Positions 19,191 through 29,359 of a stretch of DNA of 64,000 nt are shown one piece after another. Both the position numbers and the translations under genes were made by a program. The stretch's first letter is position 1, and each line of letters starts with the position of its first letter. Location: NCBI GenBank assembly GCA_028641055.1, contig CM054060.1:207786445-207850444 (forward strand), given 5' to 3'. The DNA comes from Alopecurus myosuroides. Lineage: Eukaryota; Streptophyta; Magnoliopsida; Poales; Poaceae. The notes beneath the pieces were generated by a model, which saw only the letters and a program-made list of their open reading frames with translations, had not been told where the DNA came from and did no database searches.

Positions 19191-22014
19191 GTTGGCGCCC
19201 ACCGTGGGGCAAACGACGTCAGGCGTGAAGTTCCGATCTGGGATACTAGGCGGAATTGGAAGATCGATCACTGTCGGAAGCTTGGAATTCGACAATGACG
19301 TTGGGCGCTTCCTCGACAACGGATCCTACATACCGGCGCAAAACCACCTGGTAAGTGCCTGCGTTTTACCGATTGGATCTGCTAACATCTTTATCGGATT
19401 AACCGCGGAAGCAATGGGGTTTTGCGGTGAAAGCAATTATTTCCCACCCGCCCTATACCCAGTCGAAGACGACTATGATGCCGGATTTTGCTCAGATCGC
19501 CAACAAAACAGTGATACGCACTTTATCGGCATGGTGCAATCCGAGATCGCTGAAAACACGGATGACGGAAATCCCGTGCAAGAGGCAGATAACAACATTA
19601 CACCCGTCACAGAGACGGAAGAACCAATACCCGTCACAGAGACGGAAGATCCGACATCCGTCAACCAGACGATGAACTCGGAAACAGAGTCCGTGCTTGC
19701 CGCCATAGAGGCGAGATTGCAGTCGGAAACCGGATCGGATAATTTCGATTCCGAAGACGAAGACGATGATGCCTTCGTAAGAAAAGTTAAGTCCTTTCAA
19801 GAGGGATTCCATGAAGTGCTAATGGCAAAACCAGCTGATACAACGGGTGCCGACAGCCAGGAAAGCCCTAAAACCCCTCCGCCAGTAGAAGAGAGGGAAG
19901 ACGGAGAAACTTCTCCGATATTCCCTAATGTCAAGGAGATGACAGAGGATGAACCTGTCAAAAAACCTCCGTCTTCCAAGAAAAAGCACCGTGCTTCTAA
20001 AAAACTCCAGTACAAACTTCGGAAGAAAAAGTCAGCTGATCTCGCTGATGAAAACCTGGAAGTTGGAGATATTAGTGGCACAAAGCCTACGGAAAAGAAA
20101 TCTAAGGAAATCACCGCTCCGCCAATGACAGAACTGGAAGAGCAGGAACTATTACAAACTCCAGTGGGACCCAATGAACCCCCTGAGATGCTGGAAGCCA
20201 GGAGACAAGCTTTCCAACGGCAACAGCAACATTTGCTTACATCTCGGCAACATCTCCAACAAACCCATAATGACATCAAAATCATGAAGGAAGAAATTGA
20301 GGAGTACGAGAGAAAGCATAGATCTGCCTTAAAACCTACTAGGTTACCCGGAATCGCAAAACCGGAAGAACTGCCGCCAAAAGAAAGGTTCTATAACCCA
20401 TCTTGGCAAAAGCAGTTAAACGGCAAAGATGCCAAGGGCGAACCAATATACAAAACCGCAGCTGAAAACGCGGAAGCAGTGTTCGCCATCCTGAACAATG
20501 ATCTGTACTCCAACGGGGAAAAACTCCAAGGGGTGTATGCTTTCCTAGGAAAAGCATTACAGCAGCAACAGCGAGGACAAGAGCGATCAGGGAGGCTGCA
20601 TGATAATTCCGCCCTCTGCAAAACTGTTACTTGCGCTGCTGGAGCACCTAGACCGGAAGAACCCGTAGATTCGGATAAAAAAGAGGATCCGAGAAAAGAC
20701 AAGAAAAACCCCGACAACCGGGACGCAGCGTCTAGAACCGGACCTCATCTCCCGAAAGATGGATATAAACCACACGATCGGGAAGACAAACACCGGAATG
20801 ACGGCAAAATAATGCCACCTCCGAGAAACCCAGCTGAAAAAGCTGGAAGATACGATACACCTCACAGACGTGAAAGATCTCGGACACCGCCTAAAGATAA
20901 GGAAAGGTACAGGAGCAGGACACCACCTAACCCCAGAGGGCGTGACAACGGAAGAGATAGAGATAACCTCGGAAAAGCGTGTCCGCGCAACATTGGAAAA
21001 GAAAGGAGCAGATCCCCTTCTGTCCATTCAGCCGGGAGATATTCTGCACATATTGACAGAGCAGAAAAGGATGATCTATACTTTGGTCCTAAGTGTTTTA
21101 CTGACAGGATCCGAAGGATAACCCTGCATTCTGGCTTCGCCAAAGTTGGTCCAACCTACCAAAAATATACCGGCAGTACAAACCCGGATACCTGGCTTTC
21201 AGATTATTACACAGCCGTCCAAATCAACAACGGGACAGACCTGGAAGCTGTCAAGTTTCTTCCCCTAATGTTGCTAGATGGAGCCAGAGATTGGATTAAT
21301 GGTTTACCGTCAAGAACTGTCGACAGTTGGGATGATATGGCGAGAGTATTTACCCAGCATTTTAGGGGAACATACAAACGCCCAAATAGCATCAACCAGC
21401 TGAACCGTTGCACCCAATTTGAAGACGAACCATACGTGGATTTCATCTCCAGATGGACTGCGATGAAGAATAGTTGCTCTGGAGTAACTGACGTACAAGC
21501 AATGCATGCTTTCGTCAATGGCCTAAAACCCGGACTTGTACCGTTCATGGTTGGTTCTAAAAAGCACAAAGATCTCGGATCTATGCTTACAACCGCTAAT
21601 GAGCATGCTGCAGCCGAAGATGATATTAGAGCAAGAGGAGGCAATATTGAGTCACTGATACTGGCCAAGAAAACACCTCGTTCTGATAAAAAAGGAGCTC
21701 CGAAGTCAACAACAAAGCCCAAGGAGGTTAACTTAGCCTTTGGAGGAGAAAAAGGGAACAAGTGGAAAGGCCGTAGTACGGATCCCATCAATTACACTCC
21801 TGAAGAATGGGAGAGAATTAAGTCGGAACCCTGCGTCCACCACTCTCAGTTTGGGAAACCAACCCACACAAACGCGCAATGCCGGCTAAACAAGCATATG
21901 AAAGGCAATGCAGGATCCGGAAATAAAGGGAAGGGTTCCAAGAGGAAACCTGCCAAACAAAAGCCAGAAGCTGAAAAAGAAGACAGTGAATCGGACACTG
22001 ATGACAAAATCTAG
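19036..22014 (+). CDS. gag: Gag of element C
   Basis: Long open frame of 992 codons. The first in-frame ATG is in the LTR (19036); later in-frame ATGs near 19150, 19168 and 19180 are alternative starts, also in the LTR. The N-terminal part after the primer-binding site contains a GSANIFIG motif shared with element A. A long acidic middle (runs of Glu/Asp and repeated PVTETE-type units) is followed by a basic Arg/Pro/Ser-rich part and the capsid-like retrotransposon Gag domain (roughly residues 715-860: WLSDYYTAVQINNG, ARDWINGLPSR, FRGTYKRP). A Cys/His stretch near the end (CVHHSQFGK..HTNAQC) is not a classical CCHC knuckle. The frame stops at a TAG (22012-22014) and the protease continues in the same frame, so a full Gag-Pol would need readthrough, or the TAG is a mutation. 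Confidence 0.88.
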   Translation: MRSAGVGTPYCRDVPNLGKIPCSVLLRYPVTPRLYRSLMAPQSMKTTTMSRQLAPTVGQTTSGVKFRSGILGGIGRSITVGSLEFDNDVGRFLDNGSYIPAQNHLVSACVLPIGSANIFIGLTAEAMGFCGESNYFPPALYPVEDDYDAGFCSDRQQNSDTHFIGMVQSEIAENTDDGNPVQEADNNITPVTETEEPIPVTETEDPTSVNQTMNSETESVLAAIEARLQSETGSDNFDSEDEDDDAFVRKVKSFQEGFHEVLMAKPADTTGADSQESPKTPPPVEEREDGETSPIFPNVKEMTEDEPVKKPPSSKKKHRASKKLQYKLRKKKSADLADENLEVGDISGTKPTEKKSKEITAPPMTELEEQELLQTPVGPNEPPEMLEARRQAFQRQQQHLLTSRQHLQQTHNDIKIMKEEIEEYERKHRSALKPTRLPGIAKPEELPPKERFYNPSWQKQLNGKDAKGEPIYKTAAENAEAVFAILNNDLYSNGEKLQGVYAFLGKALQQQQRGQERSGRLHDNSALCKTVTCAAGAPRPEEPVDSDKKEDPRKDKKNPDNRDAASRTGPHLPKDGYKPHDREDKHRNDGKIMPPPRNPAEKAGRYDTPHRRERSRTPPKDKERYRSRTPPNPRGRDNGRDRDNLGKACPRNIGKERSRSPSVHSAGRYSAHIDRAEKDDLYFGPKCFTDRIRRITLHSGFAKVGPTYQKYTGSTNPDTWLSDYYTAVQINNGTDLEAVKFLPLMLLDGARDWINGLPSRTVDSWDDMARVFTQHFRGTYKRPNSINQLNRCTQFEDEPYVDFISRWTAMKNSCSGVTDVQAMHAFVNGLKPGLVPFMVGSKKHKDLGSMLTTANEHAAAEDDIRARGGNIESLILAKKTPRSDKKGAPKSTTKPKEVNLAFGGEKGNKWKGRSTDPINYTPEEWERIKSEPCVHHSQFGKPTHTNAQCRLNKHMKGNAGSGNKGKGSKRKPAKQKPEAEKEDSESDTDDKI
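19192..19210 (+). other. Primer-binding site of element C
   Basis: TTGGCGCCCACCGTGGGGC one base after the LTR; it matches the site of element A over its full length. It is translated in the gag frame as QLAPTVG. Confidence 0.88.
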
Positions 22015-22833
22015 GAACAGCAGCGAAAAGGCGAACCTAAATTTCCGAGAGTTGACGGAGAAGCAATGTTAACTTTCCTAGCAACCCCGTCAGCAAAGGT
22101 GGCCAAAAGAACACTTCGAGAAATAAATGCGGTTGTTCCTGCGACCCCAAAATTCTTGAAGTACTCTAGCACACCGATAATCTGGGATCAGTCAGATCAT
22201 CCCGGAAATATCCCTGAACCCGGCACACAAGCTCTTGTTGTAAGCCCTATTGTTCAAAACACTAGGCTAAGAAGAGTGCTGATGGACGGAGGATCCAGCA
22301 TCAATATAATGTACCTGGATACACTGAAGCACTTGAAGATATCCGAGTCCCAGCTCAATTACAGCAATATACGCTTCCATGGCATCGTTCCTGGCAGGCA
22401 AGCACGATCCCTAGGAGAAATTTCCCTAGATGTCACCTTCGGAGATAAAGATCACTTCCGGCAGGAAAAAGTATCCTTCGAAGTTGTGCCGTTCGAGAGC
22501 GTGTATCACGCAATACTCGGACGACCGGATTTCGCCAAGTTTATGGCAAGATCTTGCTATATCTACAACAAGCTGAAGATGCCAGGACCCAAAGGAGGAG
22601 TAATCACCATTGCCGGTGATTTCAAGCTGGCAAACGAGTTGGAGAAGCAAAACGCCCTTTGCGCTCAAAGAGTTATAGCTCAGGAAGAACTGAAGGAGTT
22701 AGCCAAGGAGGTATCGCCGAAAGAAATGCCGGCAGGAAAAGAAACTCGGAAGCCAACAGATAGCTTCAAGGCATCCGAGAATACAAGACAGGTAATCCTA
22801 GATCCCAAAGATCCGACAAAATTCGTCGTGTAG
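22015..22833 (+). CDS. pol: Protease region of element C
   Basis: Same frame as gag after its TAG. VLMDGGSSINIMYLDTLKHL is the aspartic protease active-site region, followed by FHGIVPGRQARSLGE and ILGRPDFAKFMARSC, all colinear with elements A and D. An internal Met at 22066 could serve as a start. The frame ends at TAG 22831-22833, where comparison with element A suggests a small deletion that shifts the frame into RT. Confidence 0.85.
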   Translation, partial: EQQRKGEPKFPRVDGEAMLTFLATPSAKVAKRTLREINAVVPATPKFLKYSSTPIIWDQSDHPGNIPEPGTQALVVSPIVQNTRLRRVLMDGGSSINIMYLDTLKHLKISESQLNYSNIRFHGIVPGRQARSLGEISLDVTFGDKDHFRQEKVSFEVVPFESVYHAILGRPDFAKFMARSCYIYNKLKMPGPKGGVITIAGDFKLANELEKQNALCAQRVIAQEELKELAKEVSPKEMPAGKETRKPTDSFKASENTRQVILDPKDPTKFVV

Positions 22834-22853
22834 GGACTGGGATGACCGACAAA

Positions 22854-23837
22854 TAGGAAGGCGAGCTCATCAAGTTCCTCCGTGAGAACTGGGATATTTT
22901 TGCCTGGTGTCCAGCTGACATGCCAGGCGTACCCAGGGAACTTGCTGAGCACCAACTCAAGGTTATTCCCGGATCAAAACCCGTCAAACAAGGTCTCCGT
23001 CGATTTGACGGAAGAAGACGGAAGGCTATTGGCAAGGAAATTATCCGGCTTTTAGCAGCGGATTTTATCAAGGAAGTAATCCATACTGACTGGTCCGCAA
23101 ATCCGGTATTAGTACCGAAGAAAGACACTACTGCCCTCAGAATGTGTATAGATTACACAGGATTGAACAAGTTATGTCCGAAAGATAGGTTTGCGCTGCC
23201 GCGAATCGATCAAATAATAGACGCCACTGCAGGCTCTGAGCTTTTATGCTTTTTGGATGCATACTCCGGGTACCACCAAATACGCATGAAAAAGGAAGAT
23301 CAAATCCAGACTTCTTTTATAACCCCGTACGGGACGTATTACTACGTAACCATGCCTTTTGGCCTGAAGAACGCAGGTGCAACCTACCAGCGTTGCATGC
23401 AACGTTGTTTGCATAGTCAGATTGGCAGAAACGTCCATGTTTACGTGGACGATATCGCTGTCGTAACCAAGGAAAAAGATACACTCCTTGAGGATTTGCG
23501 AGAAACCTTCGAAAACTTGCGCACTTACAAGATGAAGTTGAATCCATCTAAGTGCGTATTCGGGGTTCCCTCAGGAAAACTTCTGGGTTTCATCGTTTCT
23601 CACAGAGGAATATAAGTTAACCCGGAAAAGATCAAGGCAATCTTGAATATCTCAGAACTTACGTGTGAAAAAGATGTCCCAGGATTGCCGGGTTCCGCCA
23701 CAGCCATAAAAAGATTTCTTAGTTGGCTGGGGGATAAAACCTTACCATTTCACAAAATGCTGGAGAAGTTCGACAAGGTCAAGTGGATTGCGGAAGCCTG
23801 GGAACACCTAGCAAGTTATGTCCCCTTCTGTACTTAG
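22854..23837 (+). pseudogene. pol: Truncated reverse transcriptase of element C
   Basis: RT in a different frame from the protease. It shows FAW.PADMPGVPRELAEHQL, FLDAYSGYHQ and the catalytic YVDD at about 23442-23453. Nonsense codons lie at 22854-22856 (TAG, where a Gln or Lys codon is expected) and 23613-23615 (TAA in HRGI-stop-VNPEKIKAI, a Glu position in A and D). The frame then runs to KVKWIAEAWEHLASYV and stops. The thumb, RNase H and integrase are gone, a loss of about 2 kb compared with element A. Confidence 0.9.
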
Positions 23838-24448
23838 TTCAAATCTATGTAAACATCTTTTTGAGATCATGAAATAAAGTTGTCGGAATGCTGTCATCCA
23901 TATTTCTTATAAGTGCAAAGTGTTTCCGCCTCATCTATTTCCCAATGATCTTACAAATTTCTCAACGTTAACCCGAATTGTGCTTGCGTACTCGGCGTTA
24001 CATAACTGAATGATTTTTCAGCCTTTTAACGGCTAAAGGAAACTTGAATTGCCTGCGTGCCCAAGTTTCACTTAAAACTTTCCTTGTTTCTCTAAGTCTT
24101 ATCTGATTGTGCGTATGCTGGGTTACTGGAACTAGTTAGTAAAAATGCCTTTAGCATGATTCATGTTTTCGAGTTTCAAAACTGATTGGTTCGTCCCCAG
24201 TTACTCGGCATAACGATTCATAATGCTATTTGAGCCATTTCAAACACTAAGGACAGTTAAAGCATATACACCAGAGAACTTAGAAGATAAAGGAATGATC
24301 CAAACAACTTGCAAAGTAATTTCGTAGTTTAAACTGCAAAAGGCGGAATTTTCATTAATACATAAGAAGCATTACATTTTGGATTACAAATGAAAGAACA
24401 GTAATGCTCCTATTGTTTACTTTTTCTATCCAGGTTCCAGGTAACCTT
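23838..24448. other. Spacer between truncated pol and antisense gene of element C
   Basis: About 600 bp of AT-rich sequence between the broken pol and the stop codon of the antisense gene, equivalent to 1605-2697 in element A. It must hold the 3' ends of both converging transcripts. I see an AATAAA (plus strand, near 23872) and no coding frame. Confidence 0.6.
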
Positions 24449-27377
24449 TCAAGAATCCGACTCCTCCTCGCTGCTTTCTTCATCGGGGATTGGAGGAGCT
24501 TCCTCTTCTGGATAGTTGACGGCGACATTTACCATGGCGGCAATCTGGGTGGCGTGGCCCTTAACTTCACCAAAGATGGTGGATCGTTGCGCATCCGTGT
24601 ATCCCTGAGGGACACCGGTGGCCACACGCCAGGATTTGGCACTAGGGTAGTGCATGCGCATAAGGCCTAAGGCCATGCGCGCACCACCCCGTGCAGCGGA
24701 GCGGAGAATAGACTCCTTGGACTCCGCCACCTCCATGATGATACCCGGAAGTTTTTCAACCTCCAAGCATTCCCCAGATTTATCGGGAAGAAACTTGCCT
24801 ACTAGCTGCGTTGCAGCAGCCTTCATCAAATTCCATGTCTCCCCGAAAGCTCGGATGCCTGCAGCCCGAGTGCCATCTGGGGTGTCTCCTGTTTGATCCA
24901 ATAAAACATACAAAAGGGTTAAGCAGACAAACAGAGAAAGCAAAACATGGAAAGATGAGGAAAAGGGTAAGAAATTTACCGATGAGCTTGTCGATCTCGG
25001 AAACTTCCTCCAGGCGAAGGTTCAGAGCTTCAGTCAAATCCTGAATGGTGGATTTGTCTTTCTCCGCCTGTTCGGAAGCCTTGGAATTAGCCATTCCAAG
25101 GGCCAGGTTGCTGGCTTCCAGGTCTTGCTGAGCTTTCACAAGATTCTTGTGAAGCTCAATGTTCTCATTGCGGAGAATTTCGGCGTTGCCAGAATCTTCC
25201 GCTGCTTGTTTAGCCTCAGCTAAGGCAGCTGAAAAGCAAGGGAAAATCCGAGTTGATCAAATTCCTCGGGAAAAAACTTAGACAAAGTCTTAAATCGGAA
25301 ATTTCAAAACGAAAAAGCTTACCTTTCGTTTCCGTCAAAGCGAGCTGAGATGATTCCAGCTCCGCCTCTCTCCCCTCAAGAATAGAAAGAAGACTTCGAA
25401 CTTCTTTATTCTTGATGGTGAGCTTCCTGAAAACTTCCAGGTTTATGGCCTCGGAGGTTTGCTGAAACACAGCAAGGAAAAGTATGGTTAACAAAAAACA
25501 TCAAAGCAAAAAAGCATGCATTTTGTTTAATGCTTGGGGGCTAGAGTTACATACCTGGCTCATGCGCTGCAAACCTGCTAAGTTTTCTTGGAATTCTTTC
25601 GCGTATTCCGCGAAGTGATTTCCGGCTGCGTCCAAGCCGTCATTTATAGCCTTAAAATCCTTGTCAAAGGTGGGAATTTCCTCTTCGAAAGTCCGAGAAG
25701 ATTTCCCCACCTCTGGAGCCGCCCTTTCCCTCGTGTCCGACTCGGACACAACGGGCTGGCTGGGCTCTGGGGGCTTGGTGGTGGTGGCTGCAGTTGGCTC
25801 TTCCGCCATTGTCTGCGGCGTGTCCGGGGCGACGGCGGGAGATGGTTGGCTACCTCGGTTGGAAGAAGCTCTGAGTTTCTTCAACTTTCTCGGCTTCAAG
25901 TTGGAGGGGGGTAGGCTAAAAACCAAAAACCCGGAAAAGGTTAAAACACCGAAGATGGACGAAAAAGATCCCATAAAAGAAAAAAACCCAGAAGAAAATA
26001 ACCTGGAAGTGGCGACGGGGATTCCGTCAAGGTCGATAATTTCATCCGAAGAAATTATCTTCTTGCGTTTGCGCCCACCCGTAGCGGCGATGCGCAGCGC
26101 ATCCAGCTCGGCCTCGGAGGCTAACTCCGAGTCTGGAAGATCCACAAGCTGTTGGAAAAACCAATCAGATTCAAAAGGTAGATTATCCAGGAAGTGAGAT
26201 TATACCCAAATAACGGAAAAATTACCTTAGGAGCTGGGTTGTCGGCCGTGTACATTGGCCGACTCTCCGTGTATTGGTCGCGCGATGCGACCAACTGATT
26301 GATGCGCCGCCTAAGCTCTTTTGCGGGCCAATCCTTGTCGGTTGTCCGCATTGGATCCTTGGCTCCTGTGTATTCGCACAGGAGACGGCCTCCGTGGTTT
26401 GCTAATGGCTGAATCCGTCTATCCAGCCAGCAAAAGACCGTGTCCATACCGGTCAAAGGAGGTTTGGAGGAGGTGAGCTTGGCGATGCGCCTCTTGATCC
26501 TTAGCAGATCTGGAGGCAGAACCTGGACGGCCTCTGTCACCCAGTTATCCTGGGGAACAGCGGCGGAGTTCACAAAAGGTGGAACCCCGACGGCCTTTTT
26601 AGGAAAAGGCACGTCGGGATGATAGAAAAAAGAACCCGTCCAAAATTTGACGGATTCTGAGGTTTTGATTTTGGGGAACCAATCCTCTCGGAATCTCCGA
26701 AGAGTAAAGGAAATGGTCCCGCAATTTGGGAGTGCGCCCTCCGAAGAGTTACGCTTCACCCCAAAGCAATACAGCCAAAAATCTAACCTAGGCTCTATTC
26801 CTAGGTAACCTTCGAACAAGGCCTGGAAGCCGGCCATGTACAGAATAGAATTGGGAGGAAGGTTATGAGGTTGGATGCTGTAGTGTGACAGAACCTGGAG
26901 GAAGAAAGAGGAAGGTGGCAGTCCCATACCTCGTAGAAGGTGGGAGGCAAGAAGCACCCTTTCGCCCTCTTGTGGCATGGGTTCAGTCTCCTCTTCTGGG
27001 AGCCGCCATTTCTTTTTCAGCACCAAACCCTCCTTCTCCAAGTTGGGAAGGAGACCCGGGGGAATACTGCAGGCACTCCAGTTGCCTGCAGTTTCCTCTT
27101 CTGCTCCGGCGGCGGCGGCGGCGGCCTTCGCGGCGGCAAGTTTCTCGCCAAGGAGCTCGATTTTCTCCTCCGCCGTTTCCGGTGTGAACGGCGGGGTTGT
27201 CGTGGTGCTTGGGCCCGCTATGTCCGCGGCGGCGGAAGTATTTCCTCCGCCCGCCGCGGATGCCGTGGCCTTTTCCGGCTCGCCGCCGGCATGCTTGGGC
27301 GACCCTAGCTGTGGATCTAGGTCGCCCAAAAGCTCGTCGATGGAGGCGCGAGCCGGTGAGGACGACGGAGAGGCCAT
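24449..27377 (-). CDS. Intact six-exon antisense gene of element C, 828-residue protein of unknown function
   Basis: Exons on the minus strand: 26226-27377, 26003-26148, 25555-25915, 25323-25461, 24980-25228 and 24449-24888. All introns have GT..AG borders, the phases match at every junction, and the summed length is 2487 nt, exactly 829 codons including the stop. Protein layout: Ala/Pro/Ser-rich N-terminus (MASPSSSPAR); a globular domain at about residues 100-370 (SSFFLQVLSHYSI, WLYCFGVKRN, WTGSFFYHPD, LLCEYTGAKD); a linker with a KRKK basic patch (possible nuclear signal) and acidic and Pro-rich parts; a long coiled-coil region (NLEVFRKLTIKNKEVRSLLS to LNLRLEEVSEIDKLIG); and a C-terminal domain ending in an acidic EESSEEESDS tail. 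The first domain is the type often labelled 'putative gypsy type transposon' or 'Transposase_28' (from memory). It does not resemble known transposases catalytically, and I assign no function. Confidence 0.85.
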
Positions 27378-27515
27378 CTTTTTTGGTGGCGAGTGAGCGC
27401 TCCGGCGTGCAAAGGGCTCGTCGGGGCAAGGTCTCGTTCTTGCTCTCGTGCTCGCGTTTGCGTCAATGGCGTAGGCAGTGTGGAGTGAGGAAAGATTTCC
27501 GATGACGACGAGGAC

Positions 27516-27529
27516 GGCTATTTATAGCC
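27516..27529 (-). promoter_or_regulatory. TATA box for the antisense gene of element C
   Basis: On the minus strand GGCTATAAATAGCC, a textbook plant TATA box flanked by a short inverted repeat (GGCTA/TAGCC). It lies about 140 bp upstream of the ATG at 27377, leaving room for a leader of roughly 110 nt. It points toward the antisense gene and away from the 3' LTR. Confidence 0.75.
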
Positions 27530-27900
27530 TGAAAACCTCTAGATACGCGCCAACGGCTCTTTTGACCGTTGGATGTTCGACGCGTGTCGCTCGCCGGAAA
27601 ATCCGGGAAACGGAACGACAGGGGAATGATGGCTATCTCCTCGCTTCTCGTGAGAATCTGTCAGAGATACGTTGCAGGGTTTCCCGCGTGAAACCAAGCG
27701 GCGCTTGCGTCAGCGTGATTGAGGCGCTGATGTCATAAGTTCCTTTTCCGTGAAGGATCGCGAGAAGAAAAGCCGGATTTTCATAGTTCCGAGTTTTATG
27801 TTACCATCTCCTTCAAAAGGAAAGTAGAAAGAATCAAGACTGCTGAATCAAGTTTCCCGGACAAAATGTATTTGACGAAAGGCGGAGTTTCAGAGTTTTG

Positions 27901-27918
27901 ATCCTTCCTGGGGGCTAC
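27901..27918 (+). other. Polypurine tract of element C
   Basis: TCCTGGGGGCTAC directly before the 3' LTR, the expected plus-strand primer position. The core GGGG(G)ACTAC/GGGGGCTAC is shared with element B. Confidence 0.8.
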
Positions 27919-28492
27919 TGTCGGATATATACTGAATAGGGGTATAGAAGATGGTAGACAAAAGAGCCGGACTACCAGGGTGGCCTACATGGTAATGGGC
28001 TTAAGTCCATTGGGCGGCCCAGTAGTCCGACGCGCAGAAGCCGGATTCTAGAAGAACCCGGGTCACGGCCCGCGTGATCTGGCTTGGAGGAGAAGACGGA
28101 TTCCTTACTTTCCAAGTTACAAGTTAAACGTAGTCTTCTAGGTTTCTGGTTCTGTAAGCCCTAATCCGGCTATTATATAAAGCCGGACGGGAGATAGATT
28201 TCATAGGTTCTTTTAGTTCCAAGGTTCTAGGTTCAAGCTCAAGCCTTACGCTACTCGCCGGGAAGTTCATCCTCGACGAGTAGCTGGATCTATTCCCTTA
28301 CATTGTAACCTTATTATACGGGCTTTAGTCCCACATAGTGAGAAGTGCAGGAGTAGGTACGCCGTACTGTCGCGACGTACCGAACCTGGGTAAAATCCCG
28401 TGTTCTGTATTACTACGCTATCCCGTTACCCCACGTCTCTACCGTAGTCTCATGGCACCCCAGTCTATGAAAACTACTACGATGTCTCGACA
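27919..28492 (+). repeat. 3' LTR of element C (574 bp)
   Basis: Same length as the 5' LTR; differs at 28004 and 28206 only, as far as I can see. The Gag start region is duplicated here as an open frame of about 60 codons (28338-28526), which has no role at this end. Confidence 0.95.
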
Positions 28493-29350
28493 ATATGCGA
28501 GATGTTGCAATGTTTTCTCTGGATGATTTTTCTAGAGAAATGCCTGTGTGTTTAGAATTCATTTGGAATGATATGTTTACGCGTTCCTTCACATGTTGTA
28601 AACATGTGATTTTTTTGTTGTTATCGATTTTTTTTGTTGAAATAGGTGATGATTTTTGTTGCAACTGAAACAGTGACAAATTATTTTGTTGCTTACCAAC
28701 TTCTTAATTGATGCAAAAAAATTGTTGTAATAGGTTGTGATTTTTGTTTAATTCTTTGAACTTTTTTGTTGCAATGCAATAAACATATTGTTTAACTTAT
28801 TTTTTGTGGCATTACTTATTTTTCGATTTTTTTGGACAATTTGTTACAAAACTTTTTTTTGTGCATGGGACGGTAATTTTTGTTGCGATACCCGTGAATT
28901 TGTTGCAATGGTATTTTTGCTGTAATTATCGACATGAACGGGGGCAACGCGATATACCCCTTCGTTTAAGTGGGGCTGCTGTGGAGTGCGGGTTCTATAT
29001 CTGAGAAATAGGAGGGCTAAAATGCAAAAACGCGTTTTGTTGATTTCTGTCTATTGGATGCTGATCTAGTAGCTTATAAGGGGACCTAAGATTGGACAAA
29101 TTTAGGGGACCTACGGATAGCACTGCCCATATAGAAAGCCAATAGTTTTTCCAAGATTGAAGAGCCGAAGAGGCAGAGGATCCAATGCGTGCCATATTTA
29201 TTGAGGGAACGGGCGCACAATGCACTCGTGTTTCAATGTTTGCATAGGACTTCTTTATTACAGGAGAATTTTTCACAGGCAACGACATGCTTGGAACAAT
29301 AAAACGGACCGACGAATTTTTCATAGGCAACGACACGCTTGGAACTAGTG
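28493..29350. repeat. Flanking sequence of element C with recurring TTGTTGCAA motifs
   Basis: The first 5 bp are the target duplication ATATG. Up to about 28930 variants of TTTTTGTTGCAA recur at least seven times in the plus orientation, in a T-rich background. This resembles internal sequence of some grass class II elements, but I cannot name one. Near the right end a 32 bp direct repeat (29266-29297 and 29314-29345, GAATTTTTCA.AGGCAACGAC core) occurs twice. No gene seen. Confidence 0.5.
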
Positions 29351-29359
29351 GAATCTTTT

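Larger units (their letters stand above)
18617..28492 (+). mobile_element. Element C: recent, defective Tat-lineage Gypsy retrotransposon
   Basis: Complete from LTR to LTR (9876 bp) with matching 5 bp target duplications. Order: 5' LTR, primer-binding site, gag, protease, broken RT, truncation of the rest of pol, antisense six-exon gene, polypurine tract, 3' LTR. The two LTRs are both 574 bp; comparing them by eye I find two differences, G18702/A28004 and A18904/G28206. With the commonly used grass rate of 1.3e-8 substitutions per site per year this corresponds to roughly 0.1-0.2 million years. RNase H and integrase are absent, so the insertion needed proteins from another element. Confidence 0.93.

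Noticed and set aside
28338..28526. Separate small protein gene at the right end of element C
   Set aside because: It is the 3' LTR copy of the gag start, cut off by the LTR end.
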